NCBI GenBank assembly: GCA_041748615.1
Contig: JBGTCY010000050.1
Location: 1 to 17,422 of the forward strand
DNA: 17,422 bases
Direction: 5' to 3'
From: JBGTCY01 sp041748615
GTDB lineage: Bacteria; Bacteroidota; Bacteroidia; Chitinophagales; CAIOSU01
The notes under the pieces were generated by a model. It was not told the origin of the DNA, searched no databases, and was given only the letters and a program-made list of their open reading frames with translations. Position 1 is the first letter of the stretch. Each line of letters begins with the position of its first letter. A program made the position numbers and the translations under genes. Shown piece after piece: positions 1-8,671 of this stretch.

Positions 1-760
1 ATTCAATCGTTTCGTTTTGACCTACTCCGCTAATTATCGGTGCAGTATTGTCAATTACTGTAATTGTTTGTGATGCAGTTGCGGAATTTCCGCAAGCGTC
101 AGTCGCTGTCCATGTTCTTGTGATGCTGAATGCATAAATGCAATCACCCAATGTGAGTTCATCATTGAACGTGAGCGATACAGTACCGCAATTATCACTC
201 GCGGTCGGCTCGCTGAATTGCGGAATAACGGGACACTCGATTGTTTGAGCTTGTCCAACTCCACTAATTACAGGTGCAATGGTATCAATCACGTTAATTG
301 TTTGGGATGCAGTAGCAGAATTTCCACAAGCATCAATAGCAGTCCAGGTGCGGGTGATACTATATTCGTTGGCACAATTTCCAGACAAAGTATCATCTGC
401 AAAAGTCAAAAGCGGTTGCGCGTCACAAGCATCAGTCGCTATCGGTGAACTGAATTGTGGTTCAGCAGGACATTCAATCGTTTCGTTTTGACCTACTCCG
501 CTAATTATCGGTGCAGTATTGTCAATTACTGTAATTGTTTGTGATGCAGTTGCGGAATTTCCGCAAGCGTCAGTCGCTGTCCATGTTCTTGTGATGCTGA
601 ATTCATAAGCGCAATCACCCAATGTCAACTCATCACTGAATGTGAGTGATACATTTCCGCAATTATCGCTCGCAGTCGGCTCGCTGAATTGCGGAATAGC
701 GGGACACTCAATCATTTGAGCCTGTCCAACTCCGCTGATTATTGGAGCATTGTTATCTTC
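1..760 (-). repeat. Second HYR-like array (three full units plus a partial one at the edge)
   Basis: Units start near 760, 525 and 290, and a fourth begins near 55 and runs off the window. They are the same two alternating types as in the first array. Positions 1-131 are identical base for base to 472-602, an offset of 471 bp or exactly two units. Confidence 0.85.
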
Positions 761-3700
761 AATGGAAACTGTCAGACTGCAAGTCGAAGGACAATCTTCG
801 CCCGTAACGGTTAACTCCAAGGTAAACTCACCACAAGTACCGGTTTCCACAAGGACTGTCTGCTCTTCGTCTGAACCGACAATCGCTCCGTTTCCGCTTA
901 TTGTCCATTTGTAAGTTCCGGCAACTGTTGCGGCTGTATATTCATGCATCGAGAAAGGACAAATATTTTCCTCTCCCGAAATACTGCAAATCGTAATTGT
1001 GGAACTGTCCACAATGAAAGTTTGTGAAGCGTTGCATCCATTGCTGTCCGTTACAGTTACGGTGTAGCTGCCACTGATGACATTCAATAAATTCTGAATA
1101 GTGTCGTCATTGCTCCAATCGAAAGCGTAAGGCGTGGTGCCGCCATTCACGGAAATCGTTACCGCACCTGTGCCCGGCTCGCATCCTTCTTTCGTAGTGA
1201 AACCTGAGATTGTCAGCGTGATTGGCTCAAGCACTTCAATCGTGAGCGTGGCTTCGCACATGTTCTCGTCCGTTACCGTCACCGAGTAGCTTCCTGCCGT
1301 TAAGCCGGAAATGTTTTGAGTGGTGTCGCCATTGCTCCATTCGAATGTATAAGGTGGAACAGAACCGCTTACGAACAACGTAATTGCTCCGTCACTCATG
1401 CCTTCGCAGGAAACAGGTTCCGGCAATGCGCCCAACACTAATTCGCTCGGCTGACGAATAATGACGGTAATTGTAGCAGTGCAACCATTAAAATCCATTA
1501 CCACTACAGAGTAAGTTCCGGCAATCAAGCCGCTGATGTCTTTTGTGGTGGCATTATTCGACCACATGTAAGTATATGGAGCTGAACCGCCAGAAACGAG
1601 AAGTTCAATCGCGCCATCGCTTGCGCTGAAGCAGGAAACATGCGTTACAATTGTATCCAATACGATTTCATCGGGCGCGGTCAGCACGACCGTATCCACG
1701 ATTTGAAAACCATAGGCATCCGTCATGGTCACGATGTAAGTACCTTCACAGAGGTTGAAAACTTCCGCTGTCGTATCACCGGTTGACCACAAATAGCCGA
1801 AGCAAGCTCCGCTCACAGAAACGCTGCCGTCACATAAGTACGAACAGCTTGGATTCGTGCCGGTGGCGGGCGTGTAAGAATTTCTGATAGTGATTGTCTG
1901 ACTTTGTGAAATGGCTTCATTGCCGCAGGCGTCTATTGCATTCCAGGTGCGCGTGATGACGATGAACTCAGGCGCATTGTCAAACAATGTATCATCCGAG
2001 AATGTCAGGAAAGGCTGCGCATCGCATCCGTCTGTTACAATTGGAGCGCTGAATTGCGGAGCAGCCGGGCAGTTAATCGTATCGTTAGCGCCTACTCCGC
2101 TAATCACCGGAGCGGTTGTGTCAATTACCGAAATCGTTTGTGATGCAGTTGCTGTATTTCCGCAAGCATCTACAGCCGTCCAGGTGCGCGTGATGCTAAA
2201 TTCATAAGCACAATCACCCAGATCCAATTCATCGCTGAAAGTTAATGTTGCAATACCGCAATTATCGCTGGCAGTCGGCTCATCGAACTGCGGAATAGCG
2301 GGACACTCAATCATTTGAGCCGCTCCTACTCCACTGATTACCGGTGCAATTGTATCAATCACATTAATTGTTTGTGATGCAGTCGCAGAATTTCCGCACG
2401 CATCCACAGCAGTCCATGTGCGGGTAATGCTGTATTCATTGGCACAATTTCCGGCTAATGTATCATCTATGAAAGTCAACTGCGGTTGCGCGTCACAAGC
2501 GTCAGTCGCAATCGGTGAACTGAATTGCGGTTGAGCAGGACATTCAATCGTTTGAGCCTGACCAACTCCACTAATTATCGGTGCAGTGTTGTCAATCACA
2601 GAAATCGTTTGTGATGCAGTTGCAGTATTGCCGCAGCTATCAATCGCAGACCAGGTGCGCGTGATGCTGTAAGAATGCGGACAAATCACTATCGTGTCAT
2701 CGGCAAAACTCAGCACGGCTGGTGAACAAATATCTTCCGCCAGTGGTGTACTGAATTGCGGTTCAGTCGGACAAGAAATTGTCATATCGGGACCCACTCC
2801 GTTGATTTCTGGAGCAAGCGTATCAATAATCGTAATCGTTTGTGAGGCGGTTGAAAAATTACCGCAGGCATCGAGCGCTGTCCATACGCGCTTCACGCTG
2901 AATTGGTAAAAACAATCCGTTGGAATAAAATGGTCAACATGCGAAAGCAATACATTGCTGCAATTGTCGGTCGCGGTCGGCTCGCTGAACTCAGCCAATT
3001 CGGGACATTCAACCGTTTTGTCATTACCCACTCCGCTAATTTCAGGAGCAGTGTTGTCAGCGAAAGAAATCGTTTGTGAAGCGGTAGCAGAATTGCCGCA
3101 GGCATCCACAGCCGTCCAGGTACGTTTGATGCTGAATTCATTCAGACAATTTCCGGACAACGTATCATCCGCGAAAGTCAACTGAGGCTGCGCATCACAT
3201 TCATCCGTAGCAAACGGTGAACTGAATTGCGGTGTTTCCGTGCAGTCAATTGTTTCATCTGCGCCCACTCCGCTAATTACCGGAGCGGTGGTATCCACAA
3301 CTGTTATGGTTTGTGAAGCAGTAGCAGTATTTCCACAGGCGTCAGTAGCAGTCCATGTTCTGGTAATACTGAATTCATAAGCGCAATCGCCTAATTCTAA
3401 TTCATCGCTGAATGTCAGTGTTGCGCTGCCGCATTCATCGCTCGCAGTCGGCTGACTGAATTGCGGAATAGCAGGACATGCGATTGTCAGAGCATCACCC
3501 ACTCCGTTAATCACGGGAGGCGTATTGTCCATAACGGTAATTGCTTGTGAAGCGCTGGAAACATTTCCGCAGGCATCAACGACCGTCCAGTTTCTTGCGA
3601 TGATGTAATTATTCGGACAATTTCCGGGAATGGTATCATCCACAAAGTCAATATTCGGATTGGGGTCGCAATTATCGTTAACAATCAATTCGCCAAACAT

Positions 3701-6700
3701 CGGTTCATTAGGACATTCAATTTCATATTGTGTGGGCGTTACCGAAACAATCGGAGGCTGATTATCTTCCACCAATATCATATAAGAAGCGCTCGACACG
3801 TTTCCGCAGGCGTCCGCTACCGTCCATGTTTTCACCAAACGATAATTCTGCGGGCAATCACCCGGAATAGTGGAAGTGGAAACATTCAATAGATAAATCG
3901 AACCCGGGCAGTTGTCCGTGATAATCGGTTCGGGGAATACTGCCGTGTCGGTGCAGGAAATCGTTTGTTCCGGCACATCAAATTCAATAGTCGGAGGAAT
4001 ATTATCTTCCACCTGCACGGTCATGCTGCATGATGAGTGACAGCCGTTAATCGAAGTGGTGAGCATCACGGTAAATTCACCGCACATATCGGCAGTCAAT
4101 ACCGTTATGGTCGCTCCATCATTCGAAGAAATAATTTCAGCATCACCGTCAATCGTCCATTCGTAAGTTTCCACTCCGGCAGGTCCGCTGTATTCGGTCT
4201 GCGTGTTGGGGCATAATGAAAGCAGTCCTTCAATTTCGCAATTCACGGGAGCGCAGAGATAGCCAGCGTCAATCGTGGTATTGATTTCACCCGCAGCCAA
4301 AATAATGGTTTGCGTTTTTCCTGTGGTTTCATCCGCATCGCTATTGGTGGATGTGTCGCCCACGAGTGATTGTGTGGGAATGTAATTATTGGGCGCGGTG
4401 CTGTGAACAAACTGAATATAGTAGTTGCCCGGCAGCAAATCTCCAAAGAAATAAAAACCGCTCGCATTGGTGAGCATGGTATCCAAGGGCTGGTCGGTGT
4501 CGGCATTAAATAAAATCACCATCACGCCTTCGATGCCGGGTTCACCCATATCTTGCTGACCGTTGCCGTTCAAATCATGCCACACGAAATCGCCAATACC
4601 GGCAGGCGCGATATAACCCGCATCAATGGTACGGTTGTCGTCACCAGGCACAAGCGTGAAAGTGGATGTTTTGCCCGTAACAGGGTCGGCATCGCTGTCG
4701 GTTTCAGGGTCACCCACATTTGTTTGGGTGGGTGTGAAACCGTTTGGAATGGTGCCGTGGTCAAACACGATGTAATAATCACCGGGATATAATTCACAGA
4801 AAAAATACAAGCCGTTACCATCTGTCATCATGCTGTCAAGCGGCAGGTTAGTAGCAGCATCATAAAGTTTGACTTTCACACCGCCAATGCCGGGTTCGCC
4901 CGCATCCTGCTGACCGTTGCCGTTCAAATCATTCCAAACAAAATCACCAACACAGGCAAGTTGGAAATAGCCCGCATCCACCGTAAGAATGGTGTCACCG
5001 GGAGATAATGAATAAATACCGGTTTTTCCGGTAATGGGGTCGGCATCGCTGTCGGTTGCCGGGGCGCCTACATTCAAAAGCGTAGGCACAAAATCCGTGG
5101 GTGTTGTCGAGTGATCGAATTTCACATAATAATTGCCGGGCGTCAGTCCTTCGAAAATATAAAAACCGTTTTCATCCGTAACGGTTGATTGCAGTTGCAC
5201 ATCATTATCAGCATTAAACAGCATCACTGCCACACCGGGAATGCCGGGTTCACCCGCATCCTGCTGTCCGTTGCCATTTAAATCATTCCACACAAAATCA
5301 CCGAGCACCGCGCTGCCGCAGGGAATATCTCCGACAGTGACAGTTGTCGTCATTGTACAGTTGTTGTAGTCGGTAACTGTCACAGTATATTCGCCAGGGC
5401 AAACACCACTGAGATTTTGAGTAGTTTCTCCGCTTGACCATTCAAAGGTAAAAGGCGGCTCACCATCAAGTACCGTCAGGTTGATGCTGCCGTTGCAAAT
5501 TATTAAAGAGCATTCATTATTTGAGCCGTCTTTATAGCCCAATACTTCAAAGCTGCCAAAGGTTTTTCCAATTATTTCCTGCGAACAAGAAGTGTGAATA
5601 GCAGTAGAACCGGAAATTCCAACAACCTGAAAATATGTATTGCTTTCAAACTGACCATTGGCATCAATAAATAAAATCTGGTCTTGCTGTACATTGGTGA
5701 ATGAAACAACCAAATCACCCGCTGATAATCCTGATTTTTTATACACATTCACGGTTGCTCCGCTTCCTCCGAGATAACGTACGGTGAGCGTACGCATTTT
5801 ACCGCTACACGGACAGGTGACGCATCCGTCTATCGCCTGACATTCGTTATACTGTCCATCCGTATAGCCTACAACTTTAAAACTGCCATAAGTTTCCCCT
5901 GCTATGTAACGCGAGCAGGAAGTATGAATGGCGGTGGAACCGGAAATACCGACAATCTGAAAATGAGTATTGCTTTCAAACTGACCATTGGCATCAATAA
6001 ATAAAATTTGACCTTGCTGAACATTGGTAAAAGTTACAATCAGATTGCCTGCTTTTAAATCAGATTTTTTATAAACATTGACCGTTGCTCCGCTTGCGCC
6101 TAAATATTCAACCGTAAGCGTGCGCATTTTACCGTTACAGGGACAATCGCACGGTCCGGGCGGATTGTCGCAATCATCACTCGCCACGGCTGTTGCGGAA
6201 ATGGACAACGTATTCTCCTCGCACTCGCGCGGACAATCGCCTTCCAGTACACTTTCTGAGTTACTGCCCGTTTTGCTAGGGCTGGCATGAACAGAGGTAA
6301 TCACAGGATGACCGAAACCAACTGTTCCGAACACATTCAAATCCACCACCGCTTCGTACCACACCTCATAAATCCAGTTCGGGTAATCTGGATTGACGTC
6401 AAAATTTTGGTTGGTGGCAGGCGAGTTTGCTGTCAGCACATACCCATACGTGTTAAAGTTTGCATCCAATGAAGATGTAACATGCAGTACGCTGGCGGCA
6501 TTGCCGAAAATCATTTTTCCATCACCACCCGAAACGCCAAGACTTTTATAACCGGAAGGCGCTGCCGCACTGGCGGAAATGTAATCCATTTTCAATTCGA
6601 GTTTCCTGTCGCCATTGGCGTCATGCAAGGCAATCTGCAAATGGTCGGAGCCAACCAACTGATTGAACGTGTGACCGCTGGGCCATCCGATGGCATTTGT

Positions 6701-8629
6701 GCCATAAGTATTGTCCACAAATCCTTTTGAAAATGTCGTGCGAATGGTGAGTGTTTTATTTTGCGGGTCAATCGTCCAGGTGTTGTAGGACCATTCCGCT
6801 TTAGCATGAACAATGTCACCCTTGTTGGGGCTGACAAAACAAATCTGCCCACCGGAACAATCGGCTTCCAACACGGTAACAGTCGCTGTCTGCGAGTTGC
6901 CATTGGCGTCCGTAACGGTAACGGAATAATCATCCGGGCACAAATCGCTAATCACATGCGCTGTTGCGCCATTTGACCAACTGACGGTGAAAGGCGCCTG
7001 ACCGGAATTGATTTTCAGCGAAATACTGCCGCTGCAATCGGAGAGACAGTTTTCATTTTGCACGGTAAATTCCAGCGGGTCAGGACAATCGGAAGGTAGT
7101 ACTGTTTCTGAATTGCTGCCCGTTTTGCTGGGGCTGGCATGAACGGATGTGATTTCAGGATGACCGAAACCAACTGTTCCGAATACATTCAAATCCACCA
7201 CCGCTTCGTACCACACTTCATAAATCCAGTTTGGGTAAGTGGGATTGGGTGTAAAAAATGCATCTGTAGCCGGTGAGTTGGCAGTGAGTACATAGCCATA
7301 CGTGTTAAAGTTTTCATCCAATGAAGAGGTAACATGCAGTACGCTGGCGGAATTGCCGAATATCATACTTCCATCACCACCCGAAACGCCAAGACTTTTA
7401 TAGCCGGAGGGCGCTGCCGCACTGGCAGAGATGTAATCTAATTTCAATTCCAATTTCCTGTCACCATTGGCATCATGTAAAGCAATCTGCAAATGGTCGG
7501 AGCCAACCAACTGATTGAACGTGTGACCACTGGGCCAGCCAATGGCATTCGTGCCGTAAGTGTTGTCAACAAATCCTTTTGAAAATGTCGTGCGAATGGT
7601 GAGTGTTTTATTGAGCGGGTCAATCGTCCAGGTGTTGTAAGACCATTCCGCTTTCGCATGTACAATATCGCCCTTGTTGGGGCTGACAAAACAAATCTGC
7701 CCACCGGAACAATCAGCTTCCAGCACGGTAACAGTCGCAGTCTGCGAATTGCCATTGGCGTCCGTAACGGTAACGGAATAATCATCGGGGCACAAATCGC
7801 TGATGATATGCGCGGTTGCTCCATTCGACCAACTGACGGTGAAAGGCGCCTGACCAGAATTGATTTTCAGCGAAATACTGCCGCTGCAATCGGAGAGACA
7901 GTTTTCATTTTGCACGGTAAAATCCAGCGGGTCAGGACAATCGGAAGGTAGTACTGTTTCTGAATTGCTGCCCGTTTTGCTGGGACTGGCATGAACGGAA
8001 GTGATTTCAGGATAACCGAAACCGGAAGCACCGAACGCGCTGAGATTGACAGTCGCCTGATACCACATTTCAAAAATCCAGTTGGGGTAAGTGGGATTTG
8101 GTGTAAAAAATGCATCCGTAGCCGGTGAGTTGGCAGTGAGCACATAGCCATACGTGTTAAAGTTTTCATCCAATGAAGTCGTCACATGCAGCACATCGCT
8201 GGCGTTGCCGAAAATCATCTTCCCATCCCCGCCCAAAACGCCCAGACATTTATAGCCGGAAGGCACCGCGCTGCTCGCAGAAATATAATCCATCTTCAGC
8301 TCGAGGCTCTTAGCGCCATTGCCGTTGAACAATGCCAACTGCAAATGGTCGGAGCCCACCAACTGATTGAAGGTATGCCCGCTGGGCCATCCGACCGCAT
8401 TCGTGCCGTAGGTGTTATCCGCAAAGTCCTTTGAAAAGGTTGTACGGATGGTGAGCGTCTGCGAAACGCTGTCAATGGCGGTTTCCACCACCCATTGCAC
8501 ATTCGCGCTCACCTGGTCGGGTTTTGTCGGACTGATAAAACAGATTTCATCTGTAAAAACCTGCGCGTTGGCAAAAAAACTGCAACACATCACGGTTGCG
8601 AGCGCCCAAAAGGAAAATAATTGCTTCAT
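1..8629 (-). CDS. Giant modular secreted/surface protein (SprB, SdrD_B and HYR-like repeats), 3'-partial
   Basis: The ATG at 8629 opens a frame that stays open to the window edge: 2876 complete codons. I checked the frame at many points and it never shifts; the stop lies outside. The first ~23 residues form a signal peptide (Lys2, hydrophobic core, cleavage likely after ANA before Gln). The order of modules is: three ~200-residue N-domains of unknown family separated by SprB-like linkers, two 110-residue beta-type domains, an SprB-like unit, three SdrD_B-like units (GDFVWxDLNGNGQQDxGEPGI), an Ig/PKD-like unit, nine HYR-like units, four SprB-like units, another Ig/PKD-like unit, then further HYR-like units. 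Such proteins in Bacteroidota are usually exported by the type IX secretion system and act as adhesins, gliding or matrix proteins. The expected C-terminal sorting domain would lie beyond the window, so the T9SS assignment is inference. The protein is Cys-rich (about four Cys per HYR-like unit), which suggests disulfides outside the cytoplasm. No enzymatic domain was seen. Confidence 0.93.
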   Translation of the reverse strand, partial: MKQLFSFWALATVMCCSFFANAQVFTDEICFISPTKPDQVSANVQWVVETAIDSVSQTLTIRTTFSKDFADNTYGTNAVGWPSGHTFNQLVGSDHLQLALFNGNGAKSLELKMDYISASSAVPSGYKCLGVLGGDGKMIFGNASDVLHVTTSLDENFNTYGYVLTANSPATDAFFTPNPTYPNWIFEMWYQATVNLSAFGASGFGYPEITSVHASPSKTGSNSETVLPSDCPDPLDFTVQNENCLSDCSGSISLKINSGQAPFTVSWSNGATAHIISDLCPDDYSVTVTDANGNSQTATVTVLEADCSGGQICFVSPNKGDIVHAKAEWSYNTWTIDPLNKTLTIRTTFSKGFVDNTYGTNAIGWPSGHTFNQLVGSDHLQIALHDANGDRKLELKLDYISASAAAPSGYKSLGVSGGDGSMIFGNSASVLHVTSSLDENFNTYGYVLTANSPATDAFFTPNPTYPNWIYEVWYEAVVDLNVFGTVGFGHPEITSVHASPSKTGSNSETVLPSDCPDPLEFTVQNENCLSDCSGSISLKINSGQAPFTVSWSNGATAHVISDLCPDDYSVTVTDANGNSQTATVTVLEADCSGGQICFVSPNKGDIVHAKAEWSYNTWTIDPQNKTLTIRTTFSKGFVDNTYGTNAIGWPSGHTFNQLVGSDHLQIALHDANGDRKLELKMDYISASAAAPSGYKSLGVSGGDGKMIFGNAASVLHVTSSLDANFNTYGYVLTANSPATNQNFDVNPDYPNWIYEVWYEAVVDLNVFGTVGFGHPVITSVHASPSKTGSNSESVLEGDCPRECEENTLSISATAVASDDCDNPPGPCDCPCNGKMRTLTVEYLGASGATVNVYKKSDLKAGNLIVTFTNVQQGQILFIDANGQFESNTHFQIVGISGSTAIHTSCSRYIAGETYGSFKVVGYTDGQYNECQAIDGCVTCPCSGKMRTLTVRYLGGSGATVNVYKKSGLSAGDLVVSFTNVQQDQILFIDANGQFESNTYFQVVGISGSTAIHTSCSQEIIGKTFGSFEVLGYKDGSNNECSLIICNGSINLTVLDGEPPFTFEWSSGETTQNLSGVCPGEYTVTVTDYNNCTMTTTVTVGDIPCGSAVLGDFVWNDLNGNGQQDAGEPGIPGVAVMLFNADNDVQLQSTVTDENGFYIFEGLTPGNYYVKFDHSTTPTDFVPTLLNVGAPATDSDADPITGKTGIYSLSPGDTILTVDAGYFQLACVGDFVWNDLNGNGQQDAGEPGIGGVKVKLYDAATNLPLDSMMTDGNGLYFFCELYPGDYYIVFDHGTIPNGFTPTQTNVGDPETDSDADPVTGKTSTFTLVPGDDNRTIDAGYIAPAGIGDFVWHDLNGNGQQDMGEPGIEGVMVILFNADTDQPLDTMLTNASGFYFFGDLLPGNYYIQFVHSTAPNNYIPTQSLVGDTSTNSDADETTGKTQTIILAAGEINTTIDAGYLCAPVNCEIEGLLSLCPNTQTEYSGPAGVETYEWTIDGDAEIISSNDGATITVLTADMCGEFTVMLTTSINGCHSSCSMTVQVEDNIPPTIEFDVPEQTISCTDTAVFPEPIITDNCPGSIYLLNVSTSTIPGDCPQNYRLVKTWTVADACGNVSSASYMILVEDNQPPIVSVTPTQYEIECPNEPMFGELIVNDNCDPNPNIDFVDDTIPGNCPNNYIIARNWTVVDACGNVSSASQAITVMDNTPPVINGVGDALTIACPAIPQFSQPTASDECGSATLTFSDELELGDCAYEFSITRTWTATDACGNTATASQTITVVDTTAPVISGVGADETIDCTETPQFSSPFATDECDAQPQLTFADDTLSGNCLNEFSIKRTWTAVDACGNSATASQTISFADNTAPEISGVGNDKTVECPELAEFSEPTATDNCSNVLLSHVDHFIPTDCFYQFSVKRVWTALDACGNFSTASQTITIIDTLAPEINGVGPDMTISCPTEPQFSTPLAEDICSPAVLSFADDTIVICPHSYSITRTWSAIDSCGNTATASQTISVIDNTAPIISGVGQAQTIECPAQPQFSSPIATDACDAQPQLTFIDDTLAGNCANEYSITRTWTAVDACGNSATASQTINVIDTIAPVISGVGAAQMIECPAIPQFDEPTASDNCGIATLTFSDELDLGDCAYEFSITRTWTAVDACGNTATASQTISVIDTTAPVISGVGANDTINCPAAPQFSAPIVTDGCDAQPFLTFSDDTLFDNAPEFIVITRTWNAIDACGNEAISQSQTITIRNSYTPATGTNPSCSYLCDGSVSVSGACFGYLWSTGDTTAEVFNLCEGTYIVTMTDAYGFQIVDTVVLTAPDEIVLDTIVTHVSCFSASDGAIELLVSGGSAPYTYMWSNNATTKDISGLIAGTYSVVVMDFNGCTATITVIIRQPSELVLGALPEPVSCEGMSDGAITLFVSGSVPPYTFEWSNGDTTQNISGLTAGSYSVTVTDENMCEATLTIEVLEPITLTISGFTTKEGCEPGTGAVTISVNGGTTPYAFDWSNDDTIQNLLNVISGSYTVTVTDSNGCNASQTFIVDSSTITICSISGEENICPFSMHEYTAATVAGTYKWTISGNGAIVGSDEEQTVLVETGTCGEFTLELTVTGEDCPSTCSLTVSIEDNNAPIISGVGQAQMIECPAIPQFSEPTASDNCGNVSLTFSDELTLGDCAYEFSITRTWTATDACGNSATASQTITVIDNTAPIISGVGQNETIECPAEPQFSSPIATDACDAQPLLTFADDTLSGNCANEYSITRTWTAIDACGNSATASQTINVIDTIAPVISGVGQAQTIECPVIPQFSEPTASDNCGTVSLTFNDELTLGDCIYAFSITRTWTATDACGNSATASQTITVIDNTAPIISGVGQNETIE
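1008..1870 (-). repeat. Four SprB-like units
   Basis: Four units of about 65-70 residues each show the pattern: Cys, then DGxxxxxVSGGxxPYxxxWS, then a short TxxISGL-like turn, then GxYxVxVTDxxxC. They span roughly 1860-1675, 1660-1460, 1445-1235 and 1230-1008. The first is the most diverged: it has an extra internal Cys and lacks the GGxxPY motif. SprB repeats are known from the Flavobacterium gliding adhesin and many other T9SS cargo proteins. An Ig/PKD-like unit follows at about 1005-760 (YKWTISGNG, CGEFTLELTV). Confidence 0.8.
1883..4010 (-). repeat. Nine HYR-like units in tandem (about 235-bp period)
   Basis: Unit starts lie near 4010, 3770, 3530, 3298, 3063, 2828, 2599, 2360 and 2125, marked by (I/V/E/A)DNTAPxISGVG-like openings. 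A typical unit has Cys at ECP, at the DNC or DAC position, at GDC or GNC, and at WTAxDACGN, and ends in TASQTI. The array is preceded by an Ig/PKD-like unit (about 4260-4010, core YEWTIDG and CGEFTV). HYR-like and related immunoglobulin-fold repeats are structural or adhesive stalk elements. The first two units are the most diverged; later units fall into two alternating sequence types. Confidence 0.85.
4258..5330 (-). repeat. Three SdrD_B-like units, exact 354-bp period
   Basis: The three units each begin with GDFVWxDLNGNGQQDxGEPG and continue through GFYxFxxLxPGxYY, then a phrase like GxxxTDSDAD, then a GKT motif. The same word in each unit falls at 5269, 4915 and 4561, so both spacings are exactly 354 bp (118 residues). 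SdrD_B-like units are Ca-binding, prealbumin-like beta folds that act as rigid stalk segments in surface proteins (family knowledge). The Asp-rich NGNGQQD and DSDAD stretches fit that role. Confidence 0.85.
5490..6150 (-). repeat. Two copies of a 110-residue beta-type domain
   Basis: Each copy starts at a CxCxGKMRTLTV motif (around 6140 and 5810, exactly 330 bp apart), followed by GATVNVYKKSxL, a phrase like FTNVQQxQILFIDANGQFES, and GISGSTAIHTSCS. The two copies are nearly identical in protein sequence over most of their length. The domain resembles a small all-beta domain often seen next to SdrD_B repeats in bacterial surface proteins (possibly DUF7467, from memory and unverified). An SprB-like unit follows (about 5530-5335; FTFEWSSGETTQNLSG, then EYTVTVTDYNNC). 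Confidence 0.7.
6252..8560 (-). repeat. Three tandem copies of an unrecognised ~200-residue domain plus linkers (283/284-residue period)
   Basis: Copy 1 is about 8560-7955, copy 2 about 7705-7107, copy 3 about 6853-6252. Matching bases at 8532, 7683 and 6831 give periods of 849 and 852 bp, exact multiples of three. Shared landmarks in order are an ICF(I/V)SP start, YGTNAxGWPSGHTFNQLVGS, LELKxDYISAS, GGDGxMIFGN, LHVTxSLDENFNTYGYVLTA, then a close at HASPSKTGSNSE. Copies 1 and 2 are each followed by an SprB-like linker (about 7950-7707 and 7100-6855) containing FTVSWSNGATA and SVTVTDANGN. Copy 3 is followed by a Cys/Asp-rich spacer instead. I cannot assign the N-domain to a named family. Confidence 0.85.
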
Positions 8630-8648
8630 AGGTAAGATTTTTAAATCC

Positions 8649-8671
8649 TTGCAATGAAAAAATCATTGCAA
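8649..8671 (-). promoter_or_regulatory. Leader hairpin upstream of the giant gene
   Basis: A perfect 9-bp inverted repeat, TTGCAATGA and TCATTGCAA, encloses a 5-base homopolymer loop. It ends 19 bases upstream of the giant gene's ATG, so it would probably sit in the 5' untranslated leader. It could be an mRNA-stability or translation-control element, or a protein-binding operator. The stem is A/T-rich and lacks a T-run in the right place for a terminator of the upstream gene. Confidence 0.35.

Noticed and set aside
1..4010. CRISPR-like array of regular direct repeats
   Set aside because: The period is about 235 bp, the units are all in one coding frame and diverge at protein level, and no short repeat/spacer pattern is present.
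5260..5340. Possible frameshift in the first SdrD_B-like unit of the giant gene
   Set aside because: A careful recount of codon phase (5327-5329 and 5270-5272 are in the same phase as the start codon) shows the frame is continuous.
218..8434. Many plus-strand and other-frame ORFs of 60-130 codons inside the giant gene
   Set aside because: They mirror the repeat structure of the minus-strand gene, lack family features, and recur in step with its 235-bp and 850-bp periods; they are shadow frames.
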